Source of the DNA: Blastobasis lacticolella
Lineage: Eukaryota; Arthropoda; Insecta; Lepidoptera; Blastobasidae
Reading direction: 5' to 3'
Assembly (NCBI GenBank): GCA_905147135.1
Contig: LR990043.1
Span: 18,105,584-18,169,583, forward strand
DNA length: 64,000 bases
Shown here one piece after another: positions 34,060 to 44,596 of this stretch. Position 1 is the first letter of the stretch. Every line of letters begins with the position of its first letter. The notes under the pieces are model-generated. The model did not search any database. It was not told the origin of the DNA and was given only the letters and a program-made list of their open reading frames with translations. A program made the translations under genes and the position numbers.

Positions 34060-35395
34060 TCATTATTCTTCAATGGAAAATAAGTTAATCCTATAAATTC
34101 AGACTACGTTGTAACTACGTTCTACAAATGTTTTGATTCGAATAGAATATCGAGAAATTATTACTCGTTTCCTAAATATCCAATTTGTAAAAGTAATTAT
34201 GGTTTCTGGATAAAAACAGGAGTATTGGGGTGTGTGTCTGGATTCTTACCTTTGTAACTTCTTCTTCTTCTTCTTACTTATTAATATGGATCCGGACGGG
34301 CCCCAATGCCACGTTTAACTTTTTTCCTTTCAGTTGGGGATCGTATATTTTAATCTTTACATCTATTTTTACATAATATTCACACTTTTAAGTATCCATG
34401 TTTACCTTTTGTTATTTTATTCTTGTCACATTATATGTTGTCATACGGGCAACATTTCATAGTCGGCGGAGATTTTAATCTTTTTTGTGCTTCTCTTATT
34501 CTAGATAACTGCTGGATAATATTCTTCATCATGTCTGCGTGGATTATATCCTTGGCTGTCAAACACGAGACTGTCCGAAAATTAATATCGTCTATTTCGG
34601 GAACTGGCTGGTTGAGTATGAGTACTGGCTATCAAGACTTTATCTTGTTTCGTGCAAAATCGTTCTCGAACGTGTTTAAGTGAAGACCCAAGCCTTCGAT
34701 AGAGAGTGCAGCTGAGGGGTGGTCAGAGTTATCCCAGCTTTCGAACTAGAAGGTTGATCAGTATTATAACCCAGATGAACTATTTTTCAAGATGTTAATA
34801 AATACAAGTGACCCGTTACCAAAAAATGCACATGGTTGCATCAATATTTCTCTCTGAAATTCTCAAACTAACATAGTCGCTTAGTTAGTTTGCAAACAGT
34901 ACTTTTGGGCTTGCTTTTTCGGCAATTTAAAAGACCCAAAGATCAGTCGCAGACGATGATTTATGTACGTTTAAGGTTGACCTAGAGTTGCTTGTTACAT
35001 GGTCACGATGTTCACGACGGTGAAGTAGATAAACATGGATTTACATTGTAGTTTGTACCTACAGATAAATTTGGTTGATGGGTGCAACACACAATTAATC
35101 AATCAACACTATGGGGCTGTTTCATTGGACGCACATGATCGGTGCGTTACTTAGACGTTGTTGTTGAGTAACTACAAATTATGTTTAGTTTGCAGTTTAA
35201 TACGTCGGGCTCGAGTCAATGGTGAAATGTTGTACTCTTGAGTTCGTTTGAGAAATAGGTGGCAATCATAGTAACAAATCTTGATTGTCAGGATGATCGA
35301 GCGGATCACTATAGAAGCTGTTAGAACTACTTAACGCCCGAGGACAGTCGTATTATCAGAATGGCCGTGACGGCGCATCGAGTTATTGGTCGTGA
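34060..35395. other. Intergenic stretch with nothing recognised
   Basis: Between the family B MITE and the R2/R4-like LINE. AT-rich, with stops in all frames apart from a short 86-codon plus-strand frame at 34423 that I do not believe codes. The Set2 promoter and 5' UTR probably lie between 32870 and about 33650. Confidence 0.5.
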
Positions 35396-35576
35396 TAAGA
35401 TATTATTATTATTCTCCTTATTTTATTCATTTATTTAACCATTTATTGTACACAAGATTGTTACAAAAAGTATATTACATAATATATTAGACACAACATT
35501 ATTTTATTCCTTTATTTTCATTCTTAGGTCTAAATTTTTTACAATATATATGAAAAATAAATATTATAAAAAGCTT

Positions 35577-35667
35577 AACCTAGAGTACCACCAGCACCGG
35601 GGCGAGGCCCAAGCTACCGGCGGTTAGGGCTGCAGAGACAGGAACCTCCTGACAATACGCGCCGTCT
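35577..35667 (-). repeat. 91-bp inverted repeat, left arm (3' end of the R2/R4-like LINE)
   Basis: Starts AACCTAGAGTACCACCAGCA on the plus strand. Read by eye it is the exact reverse complement of 39257-39347. Confidence 0.85.
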
Positions 35668-35713
35668 CCAAGAGAACCGCTTTCTGAATCTGGCCCTTGA
35701 CCCAACCATCTAG

Positions 35714-36563
35714 CTAGAGACTCTTGAGATGTTGGTCGAGGCTCTTCGCTATGAGACCGTTCACTGATACGACTATCGGAACAATGATCGTCGAATCAAC
35801 ATCCCACATGGCGGTCACCTCGTGAGCCAAGTCAAGGTACTTACACTGTTTGTCCTTCTCGGCCTTCACAGACTCCACAAGACCATATTGAAGAGCAAGT
35901 TGCTGGTGAATAATCCTGGCTACCAGGTTGTCTGTGCAAGTACTCACCATTAGCAAGACGACCACAACCGGATGTAATATGCCTGAGTGACTCTCCAGGG
36001 CAGCGACATGCACGACAAATGTCAACCTTGCCGTCCTTCAGGATATACCTTCGGTAGTTGTTCATCATGATAACCTCGTCAGCAATTGCACAAACAAAAC
36101 CCTCTGTTTCCCCGAAGATATTACCGAGGATATCACAGTTCACCGAGGCGAGCAGATCTACATCGGGTCCTGTCAAGGCCCTGTATAACCGCCCATGTAG
36201 CTCCTTGCTCTTCCACACGTCCTTGCGGTCTATGGTGCTTAGGACCTTTGGTTTGCGCCAGTTCTCGTTTGCCAAGGACAGCGGGGTAAGGCCTCTGTCT
36301 ACCGCCACCACAGCACGATGCATCCCACACTCTTTGTTAAGGAAGTAGTCTCTAAGTCTGCACACCTCACGATTGTGGAGGGTCTTGGCGCTTAAGAAGC
36401 CACGACCTCCACATTTACGTGGGATGTACAGTCTCATGACAGACGAGCGTGGATGCAGCATACGGTGTGTAGTGAGCAGAAGACGGACTCTTCTATTCAG
36501 GGCGTCCAACTCTGTTTGAGTCCACCTTAGTATGCCAAAGGAGTATGTGAGCAGGTGCATCAC
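35714..36563 (-). pseudogene. R2/R4-like LINE ORF: connector, CCHC and broken restriction-like endonuclease
   Basis: In the same frame as the RT ORF after one TGA: LLTYSFGILRWTQTELDALN, PRSSVMRLYIPRKCGGRGFL, then the CCHC finger CRACRCPGESLRHITSGCG (35841-36563). A frameshift follows. 35714-36025 then gives NLVARIIHQQLALQYGLVE directly joined to SVKAEKDKQCKYLDLAHEVT and VPIVVSVNGLIAKSLDQHL. The PD-(D/E)xK core expected between GLVE and KAEKDKQ is missing, so the endonuclease active site has been deleted. Confidence 0.75.
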
Positions 36564-38858
36564 TCAAGCATTGAAGGAGCGCACCTTGTTGCCATCCGAC
36601 AAAAGACTATTAAGTACTTTTGTTAGGCGACAGAAGAAACGCTCCTTCATTGCCTGTTTTACACCCTCGTCCACGATAACCAAAGACTGTGACATACCAA
36701 GGTACTTGTAAGTTTCGGCTTCAGAGAGAGATCTGAAAGACATTGTCTCAGAAAGTTGCAAATTTGTTGTATTTGCAACTTTCCCCCGCTGCACATGCAT
36801 GACCGCACACTTATCTGCACCAAACTCCATTCTGATGGCATTACTAAAAAATTCGGTTATTTTCAATAACTCCATCAGATCCTGGCATTTTGGTGCAAAC
36901 AACTTGAGGTCATCCATGTACAGCAGATGTGAGATGACCTCGCCCTCTCTTCGAAGCCGGCAGTCAAGCTCTGAATCCTTAAGCAATGTGCTAAGCGGAT
37001 TCAAGGCTAAGCAAAACCACAGTGGACTCAAACTGTCGCCCTGAAAAATTCCTCTCTCTATCCTTATAAAGTCCTGGGGAGGAGAATGGTCAATTCCGCC
37101 CACTGGTTGACTAAGGACTGTGATCCACTGCCTCATACATGCATCTAAGAAAGATCTTAAAGTTGCATTGATCTTATACAACTCCAAGACCCGTCTCAGC
37201 CATGAGTGAGGCACCGAATCATAGGCCTTCTTATAGTCAATCCAGGCAGCCGAGAGGGACCCCCTGCTTCGCCGGACTTGTTGGCATATGGTCATGTCTA
37301 TGAGGAGGAGCTCTTTAGTACCACGAGACCCAACCCTACATCCATTTTGTGACATTGCTAAAATATTATTTTCAATAATGTGGTTATTAATTTTCTTCCT
37401 CAAAATGGATGTAAGGAGCTTGTATAGCGTAGGCAAGCACGTGATGGGTCTATAGTTTTTCGCTTCTGTGGTACTACCAGACTTATAGAGCAGAAAGGTA
37501 ATACCGGTTGTAAATAAAGTTGGTAGGGAACCATGCTCAAGAGCTTCTTGAAATTGTGTTGCCAAGCGTTCATGTGAGCATCGAAACCATTTTATCCAGA
37601 AGTTGTGCAATCCATCCGGCCCAGGACATTTCCAGTTCTGAGCCGTATCGATCGCACAACTTACATCCTCTGGGCAGATGAAAACCGCTGCCATAGGCTC
37701 GATGATCTCACATTCGCGCTTGACAACATTCATCCAGTCGCCCTCCGAGTGTTCGACAGGAACCGACTCAATACTACGCCAAAAATTATTTGAGGCAGAA
37801 GCATCGGGCAGGCTCCCGTCGGAACCACTTTGATTGGTTCTCTCCCACTTGCGGTATACCTTTCTCTGGTCCCTTTGAAAGAGACGATTGAGCCGGAATC
37901 GATCCACACACTCTCTGTAGCGACGAATGCGATTGGCCCACGCACAAACTTTCTGCTTCAAAAAATCAATGCGCTCTGTAGCACAGGCCATATACTCGCG
38001 TGAACTGATTCCAGTCCCAGCAAAGGCCTGGTCGACAAAGCGCATGACTCGAGGACGATTGTTGCCCTCTTTGAAGCAGATAAGCTTCGCAATGAGAGTC
38101 CTAAACGTGATGATACGCCTTTCGATCCGCTTTTGCCATGCAGGTGCGCCCCCGGCGACTCGCGGAGCTCGGTCAGCGTCCGAAAACTTGACGCGAGCAA
38201 CGCGGCACACCGTGATAGCACCACAATACATGATCGAGTGCGTTTCAACTAAATTATCACTAGCCCGTATGTATGGGTCTAGCAATAGGTTTATGGCTCC
38301 CATTATCGCAAGGTTGCGTCTTTTAGTGGGCAAACGAGGCAATCGTGGCCTAGAGTTGGGTGCGAAGCGATACCGTGCAATCGTCTCCTCCAAAGTCCTC
38401 CTCACATACTCATTGGTTTCAGTGCTTACGCTACTCACGTTCGTACAATCCTCTACGCCGACAGAGGTATCAGTCCGCGGTACCCGCGGTGCCGGGCTAG
38501 GTGGTGACACCTGAGGTGGCGACGTAGCTGGCAGACTCTTGGTCGAAATGGGAACTGCACGAACTGGTAGCGATTCCAAGCGCAGCCGATCAAGTACAGA
38601 GTCATCCAACCGTTTTAGACGTTGGATGGTCCGCACCTGATCTGATAGTCTTTGAGCGGTCACATCGATGGCTGGTTCAAGCACCTGAAACAGAGGCAAC
38701 ATCCGGTCACGGTACGCAGACAGGTTGGTTCCCCCCTCTGTAGCCCCATAGTAGGCTCGCATGACATTTTCATTTATGGACTGGGTCCATCGCATGCGAC
38801 GCACTACACCACCGGTAGCGGGGGCCATTGGCGAGGCAGGTCGCCCCGGAGGCCCCAA
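36564..38858 (-). pseudogene. R2/R4-like LINE ORF: N-terminal domain and reverse transcriptase
   Basis: An open frame of about 764 codons; the first ATG near its start gives MAPATGGVVRRMRWTQSINE. The N-terminal WTQSINENVMRAYY motif and the absence of an APE domain point to elements that use a C-terminal restriction-like endonuclease. RT motifs: KCPGPDGLHNFWIKWF, NYRPITCLPTLYKLLTSILR, AAWIDYKKAYDSVPHSWLRR, GIFQGDSLSPLWFCLALNPL and LLYMDDLKLFAPK. Upstream in the same frame, an ATG at about 38954 (MASDTSESSDERGLSAAPPP) is cut off by a TGA, probably CGA to TGA. At the low end, RSFNA is followed by TGA, where related proteins probably have Trp, and the frame then continues into the next ORF. Confidence 0.8.
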
Positions 38859-39256
38859 GCGTACCGGCAGTGGTCTTCCACGTCACGCAGGTGGTGGCGG
38901 CGGCGCAGCAGACAACCCGCGCTCGTCGCTCGACTCGCTGGTATCAGACGCCATGCACGGTGGTAAATTCATCGTTCGATGACGATGGCGAGGAGCTGAC
39001 GGGAGCGGGCGTAGGTGGTGGTGGTGCGTTCACTGTTTGGTTTTTCCGCTTGCTCCTCGTTATCATTTTGCTAGTTTTGATTTTTTTTGTAGCATTATTG
39101 GTTATAATATACTCGTATGTCTAATGTCAACATTGCAGGCAAATAATAAAAATGTATATGTAAGTCAAAACTTTGTTATTATTATTCTCCTTATTTATTT
39201 ACATTCTTAAGTCTAAATTTTATACAATATATATGAAAAATAAATATATTATAAAT

Positions 39257-39347
39257 AGACGGCGCGTATTGTCAGGAGGTTCCTGTCTCTGCAGCCCTAA
39301 CCGCCGGTAGCTTGGGCCTCGCCCCGGTGCTGGTGGTACTCTAGGTT
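39257..39347 (+). repeat. 91-bp inverted repeat, right arm (solo 3' end in opposite orientation)
   Basis: Ends GGTGGTACTCTAGGTT. It is a fragment of the same LINE 3' UTR in opposite orientation, followed by GTTTTTTATG and an (ATT)n run. The AT-rich direct repeat 39202-39255 abuts it on the left. Confidence 0.85.
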
Positions 39348-39359
39348 TAGGTTTTTTAT

Positions 39360-40164
39360 GAATGGCTTTTTTATTATTATTATTATTATTATATTTATCG
39401 GATAGATACTCTTTAGCTGGTCCTTGTTTTGCTTAGTGATCTGTGGTTAGTTAACAATGGCAGCGCGCGCACGCATTATTGAGCGCTGTGATGTTCTTGT
39501 TTTGATTAACAACAGAAACCAAGCACCAACGAGGAATTGCTATATAATATAGGTTTTAAGACTTTCGTGGTTATTCACTACACTTTCACTACACATATTA
39601 TCGGGTTTGTTACCACGGTTACGGTTGCTATATAGGTCACGAATACCAATACCTTAGCCTTTAAACCAACGTTGTTGTGAGTTTGTGTCGTGGTGGACGG
39701 CGGGCCCTCATGCGCCGCGCTGGAAAAGTCGGGCCTGATATTAAAATAATGATGATAGATCCAGTTATATTTATGTCGGCTATCTAGACTCTAGGGCACC
39801 GATATGCATGTTGTGACGTCATTCCTGAGGGTAGAATCATGCTATTGGAGATCAGCGGTACCACTGCAGACCACATGTACTGAACATATACACCTAGGGC
39901 GGTGTAATCAACGCTTATCTAGTGCACTAGGTAGCGTAAGCGACGTTTATAATGGCTGTATGGCACATGTGTGATTTTGTACAACACCAAAAAAGAAATT
40001 ATTGTCTATGACTGGTGACGTAAAGTCAAAACGTCAAATCTCATACAAATGCAAAATGTCAAATCAAATAGAAAAAAAATTGTGAAGAAAACGAAGCGGA
40101 TAAGTTATTTTCTTTAAAATAAATTGATAAACGATCTGTTTCCTAAATAAAACTTATTCTAATA
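39360..40164. other. SPCS2 upstream region
   Basis: An (ATT)n run at 39370-39395, then single-copy-looking sequence. TGACGTAAAGTCAAAACGTCA at about 40015-40035 holds a CRE-like TGACGTAA site about 145 bases upstream of the SPCS2 ATG. The promoter must lie here. Confidence 0.4.
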
Positions 40165-40182
40165 ATGACGGAAACAACTGAG
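40165..40182 (+). CDS. SPCS2: SPCS2 coding exon 1
   Basis: ATG ACG GAA ACA ACT GAG followed by donor GTAACT. Only six codons; chosen because it lies 540 bases before exon 2, joins it in phase 0 and has a good start context (A at -3). Confidence 0.8.
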
Positions 40183-43100
40183 GTAACTTTTGTTCTCGCA
40201 TTTTGTTACATTTGTACCTAAAAACGGGTAATTGTTTGGGACACGTCACTGTTACTCATGGGTTACAAATTACAATTCAATATATTGGTGAATAACTCTG
40301 GTTTAACACGTATATGTAAATAGTAATTTATCCAGATCTATCTTCCTTGTAAAAAGGCCTATCTGTGAAATCTTGAAAAAAGTTGTTTGGTAGTCTAGAT
40401 TTATCCCTATTTCACTCACAGTAGGATGCGGCGTTGTCGAGGGAAGGGAAGGTACTTTGTTTTGTAAAACACTTTATGGTACGTCCCGCCCGGTTTTTCA
40501 TTGGTACAATACAAACTAATAAACAAAAGCCCCATCTGTTGTAATTCACACAAATAACTGGAAAGGCAGTAAAACATGAAGTGAAACTTCTGGGACATCT
40601 GTTTTTAAACCTCATGCTCTGCCCACTGCCACCTTAGCCTGGCAATCCTTGGAACCTAGATGTAAAGTAATAATCCATGTTTGCAAATCCAATTTTAAAA
40701 TGTAAACTATTTATGTTTCAGCCTGTTAAAATAAACAAATGGGACGGAGCTGCTGCTAAAAATGCCATTGATGATGCTATTAGAGAGGTAAATAATGGTT
40801 CAATTTAATTACTTAATATAATGTGGAGTATCTCGAAAGAGTAATTAAATACAAAATTTGTTTAGGTACTGACTAGAGATCTGAAATGCAAAGAGAGTTT
40901 TGCCCTTATTGATGGGAGGTTGTTCCTGTGTGCTCTGGCTGTTGGTGTGGCACTCTATGCACTTCTGTGGGACTACCTTTACCCATTTCCACAGTCTAGG
41001 TAAGTGAAACATAAAAATACTATTCTTGTTAACACTATATTATGTGCAGGGTTTAAATTGTCATTATTTTCTCTGGTTAATATTGGATATTCATTGGATA
41101 AAATTAGATTATTATCCACTATTTAATGTTGTATGTATGAATGTATGTATGTAAACTCCTTATTGCACTAAAATACAAAGCAAAGGCGGGCTTATCCCAC
41201 AATGGGATAAGCCCAAATTGTCATGAACTCAAAAGTCCAAACAGAGTCTTAATCTTCAGTAGTTCTTTCTACACAATCATTCTGCCAGTTCTTTCAAAGT
41301 TTAACACTTAATGGAAGTACAGAAATGGCAAATCACTTACGGATACATTAAGTGAAATTTTATTATTATCAAATCATATACATAACAATAATAATTATTA
41401 AAAACCCTACATATTGTACAATTTTAAAGTAATAGACATGTTGCCTTGTGTGTGTGAGTAATTCAAGAAGAAAATCGAATCCTTTGGAAGGCTCAGACCA
41501 GACTATGTTGTGTCAATGAACCTCTTGCTTTACATGCATAGTTATAGGAAAACATACTTGGACAACAATATACTATACAAGTATTCTCAATTTTACAATT
41601 TTTTTAATTTAATATTGTTATTTTTTAGGATGGTGCTCATCATCTGTGTGTCTTCATATTTTGTATTGATGGGTATCCTGACTCTCTACACTACTTTCAA
41701 AGAAAAGGGCATATTTGTTGTTGCCAAAGAAAAAGTTGGAAGCAACACGAGGGTATGGGAAGCCAGTTCGTATGTCAAGAAGTAAGTATGAATATTATTA
41801 TAATAGTTAAGCTCAGCTATGCTCAAACAATGCAGTTATGGACACTCTTATCACTTATGGGGTCATGGTGTCATGACAAGGGCGTTGTGATGCTATTATA
41901 ATTTGGAGGCAATCAAAATGTCTCAAATCCATTTAGAAAAAGATATGAGAGTAGCAATTTCAAGTTCAAGTTTTGCTTTATAAAGAATTAATGGGGTTAT
42001 TAGATGGCTGTCATGTTCGGCTTTAGTCATGTTCTGATTTAGTCATGAATTACTCTAGTTTTCTTTTTGTCATATTTTACTTTGGTCATATTCTGCTTCC
42101 GTCATATTCTGCTTTCATCATATTCTGCTTTCATCATATTCTGCTTTTGTCATATTGCGATTAAGTCGTGTTCTGCTTTAGTCATATTTTACTTCCATCA
42201 GAAACTTGTTGTAGTGTAGTAAAGGGGGCGCTGAGGAAAAAAAGATTTGTAAAATTTCGAAACCCACTGGTTGATGTGTAGCAAAGGGGGCACTGAGAGA
42301 AAAAGACTAATTTGCAAGTGGTTGTTACTCCTGTCCTATTTGCAATGGTATCTGGTATTTACTGGTTTATCCCTGGTATTGCAAACATCCATAGGCTACG
42401 GTAACCGCTTACCATCAGGCGGGTTTAAGCTTGTTTGCCACCTTAAAAAATTTCTCACACCAAGGCTCCCACGGACTCAGCCGCTCGTAACGGAATCAGC
42501 CGAATCATGTGACGCCGCACATCTACGACGTATTCCGATTCGTTCAAAGTCTGCCGTCTGCTGCTGCTCCATCAGTCAGTCTGCTGCTGTTCCATCAGTT
42601 GGTCTGCTGCTTCCCCATCAGTCTTACTGCTGCTACGAACTCCCACCTTAACCCCAGCAAGCATGATGCTGCGCTGCTGCTCGTCACACATCGTACATCA
42701 ACGTACCTCTCACATTCCCACAAAATGTGGGCCGTAGTCTTTGTAGAGCAGTCGCTCAGGCGTTTTGGACAACGCTTTGGTAGCTCCCCTGGTGTTGCTG
42801 ATGTCCATGGACGGCGATGACCACTTTCCATCAGGTGGCCCGCATACCTGTTTGTCTGCCGTATTAAATTTAAAAAGCATATGTGGCGCCCAATCTACCG
42901 TGGACGCACGGGAAGATGCGCTTGAGGTCCGCAACCTTCTTTTCGGTATCGCAGCGCTCATGCCAGGTGTGTACAGTTTCCTCAAAGTTCGGTCACTGCC
43001 CTCCTCATCAAACACCGCCAGAGCGGCAGTACTTGTGGTATAATATGCCTTTGTAAATCGTACCTTCCTCTCGGTAGACCTCGACAGACCTAATCACGGG

Positions 43101-43633
43101 AGATTTAGGCGCATACTTGCCGGTGGCTGGCCCTGTACAAACTGTAAAGCATGATTAAATATTTAATTTTAACTTATTTTCTTTGACGACCTGAGTGGTT
43201 CAATGGTCACCATGCCAGCATGCCACGCAAGAGGTCCCGGGTTCGATTCCCGGCCGGAATTGAAATTGAAATGATGAATTTTAATTTCTGTTACGGGTCT
43301 GGGTGTTCTATGTATAATAAGTATGTATTTAGAAGTATATAAGTAGTTTATTAGTTATCTAGCACCCATAACACAAGCTTTGCTTACTTTGGGGCTAGAT
43401 GGCGCTGTGTGAATTTGTCCACGATTATTTATTTATTATTTATTTCCAGACATGACGACAAATACAACTTGGTGCTGGTCATGCGTGATACCAACGGCAA
43501 AACCCGGGAGGCTTCAATCAACAAGTCGTTTGCTAACTACATCGACACCAATGGCAACATCGCCCAGCCCCTGGTCATCACTGAGGTGACGAAACTCTAC
43601 AACTCGCTGTCGGCAGAGAAGAAAGAGAAGTGA
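40165..43633 (+). CDS. SPCS2: Signal peptidase complex subunit 2 (SPC25), five exons, complete
   Basis: Accessory, non-catalytic subunit of the endoplasmic-reticulum signal peptidase complex; it helps the catalytic subunit work at the translocon. Exons: 40165-40182, 40722-40787, 40866-40999, 41629-41781, 43450-43633; all junctions are GT-AG and in phase, giving 184 residues (slightly shorter than fly and human). It begins [15 protein letters not shown]. Two membrane segments are visible ([20 protein letters not shown] and [19 protein letters not shown]) on either side of a short loop, with a cytosolic C-terminal domain ([14 protein letters not shown]...[12 protein letters not shown]) ending in EKKEK. 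AATAAA lies 56 bases after the stop. The last intron carries a SINE whose tail forms the acceptor tract. Confidence 0.95.
40722..40787 (+). CDS. SPCS2: SPCS2 coding exon 2
   Basis: [20 protein letters not shown] plus RE. KINKWDG is the conserved N-terminal motif of SPC25. Acceptor TTTCAG, donor GTAAAT. Confidence 0.92.
40866..40999 (+). CDS. SPCS2: SPCS2 coding exon 3: first membrane segment
   Basis: [20 protein letters not shown], then the first transmembrane helix and the luminal turn [10 protein letters not shown]. Acceptor TTTAG, donor GTAAGT. Confidence 0.94.
41629..41781 (+). CDS. SPCS2: SPCS2 coding exon 4: second membrane segment
   Basis: Second transmembrane helix, then [16 protein letters not shown] and [12 protein letters not shown]. 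The split Arg and Lys codons at both ends are in phase with exons 3 and 5. Confidence 0.95.
42040..42205 (+). repeat. Short tandem repeat in the SPCS2 intron
   Basis: About ten imperfect copies of a 16-17 bp unit GTCATATTCTGCTTTC. Confidence 0.8.
42350..42890 (+). mobile_element. Two SINE/LINE tail fragments around a LINE remnant
   Basis: 42355-42455 has GGTATTGCAAACATCCATAG, ACCATCAGGCGGG and TTGTTTGCCACCTT. 42775-42885 has GGTGTTGCTGATGTCCATGG and CCATCAGGTGGCCCGCATAC. Between them a minus-strand RT C-terminal remnant is visible ([12 protein letters not shown]). Confidence 0.6.
43187..43445 (+). mobile_element. S2 SINE abutting the last SPCS2 exon
   Basis: Full-length S2: GACGACCTGAGTGGTTCAAT, GGGTTCGATTCCCGGCCGGA, GGGGCTAGATGGCGCTG. 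Its tail ATTATTTATTTATTATTTAT ends a few bases before the splice acceptor CCAG at 43446-43449. Confidence 0.8.
43450..43633 (+). CDS. SPCS2: SPCS2 last exon 5
   Basis: [20 protein letters not shown], then [20 protein letters not shown] and a Lys-rich end EKKEK before TGA. The acceptor TTATTTCCAG follows directly on a SINE tail. Confidence 0.95.
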
Positions 43634-43688
43634 TCGGAGACTGGCTCATAAGCACACTAGTTGTAAGGCGTGATTGTAACTTTGTTTT

Positions 43689-43694
43689 AATAAA
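43689..43694 (+). promoter_or_regulatory. Polyadenylation signal of SPCS2
   Basis: Canonical AATAAA 56 bases after the SPCS2 stop codon, followed by a GT-rich stretch (TATGTCC...TTTGTTTGCTGGT). Confidence 0.75.
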
Positions 43695-44050
43695 AGTATG
43701 TCCACTTTAGTAATTTGTTTGCTGGTAATATGATTCCTCTTATTTTTCCTTTGCACTATAATTTGGGGTTCTTCAAACGCCATGCTTACAGGTACCTCAA
43801 AGGCCGGCACTGCTTCCGCTTCCTTTAGGTAGCAGATGTTTTGGACGACCGACGGTGGACCGTCCGACCGTATGCCTCCCTAGCCCATAAAAAGGAGGCT
43901 TCCAAAATATGAGAAGCCACCTAAGGAAGTCTCCTTCTTATCTTCCTTTTTATGTTCCTGTCGGCTGTCGGTAAGGAGACCAATGTTGTGCTCTAAGGGG
44001 TGGAGATTTAGGACATAGAAAAGGAGACATAGAACCGTAACCGTTGCAGT

Positions 44051-44075
44051 GGGGGGGGGGGGGGGGGGGGGGGGG
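44051..44075 (+). repeat. Homopolymer of 25 G
   Basis: Uninterrupted G run just downstream of SPCS2. Such runs are rare in insects and error-prone in assembly; the length may not be exact. Confidence 0.8.
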
Positions 44076-44596
44076 CTTTTGCCTTTTCTCTGCCAATGCA
44101 ACGTTGTGTAGAGGTCGGCAACGCATTGGCGATACGCCTAGTGCGGTGATCACTTCACAACGTGGACCAATTGCCGGTTTGCCTACCGTATGACAAAAAC
44201 ATCTTACCAAAGCGATTTGAAAAATTCGCCTATATCAGCACCAATCCCAAATAAAGAGAAAATACCGGAACATCAGTTTAGCCAAGTATTTTTTATTTTA
44301 CTTGCGTGAAAGATTGACAAGATAGAGAAATAAATAAACTAACCTAGCGAAACCGTCTAACAAAGTCCGACATCCTCAATTTTACTACTACTGCATCTAA
44401 AAACCATCTTCATTAACCGCTCACATCCCAAGTATCCGCTAATCTATTGTTATCAATTGTTCTCGCGACCCACTATTGTGTCGCTGGAACGTGACAGGTT
44501 AAGCCGGATTTAAAATAAACAACAGCATAATCGGTTCGTCCGTTCAGGAATTACGATGCCACAATTGCCACAAACAGATACACACGTCATTATAAC

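Larger units (their letters stand above)
35577..39200 (-). mobile_element. Defective R2/R4-like (restriction-like endonuclease) LINE between Set2 and SPCS2
   Basis: Minus-strand element with RT (36564-38858), connector (35841-36563) and endonuclease tail (35714-36025) frames, and a 3' end at 35577. It has at least two in-frame TGA codons and an endonuclease deletion, so it is dead. Both sides carry related repeats: a 91-bp inverted pair (35577-35667 and 39257-39347) and a ~53-bp AT-rich direct pair (35519-35572 and 39202-39255). Confidence 0.8.

Noticed and set aside
34423..34683. Plus-strand frame with HFIVGGDFNL, like a LINE endonuclease motif
   Set aside because: Only that short string fits; flanking residues do not resemble an endonuclease in any frame, so probably chance.
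37927..38514. Plus-strand frame of 195 codons opposite the R2/R4-like LINE
   Set aside because: Antisense of a clearly coding RT frame, with no motif of its own.
35577..39347. DNA transposon bounded by the 91-bp inverted repeats
   Set aside because: The sequence between encodes an RT-type LINE, and the arms are the LINE's own 3' UTR, not transposase-type ends.
43880..44210. Minus-strand frames with poly-Pro
   Set aside because: Produced by the 25-base G run; SINE tail sequence follows.
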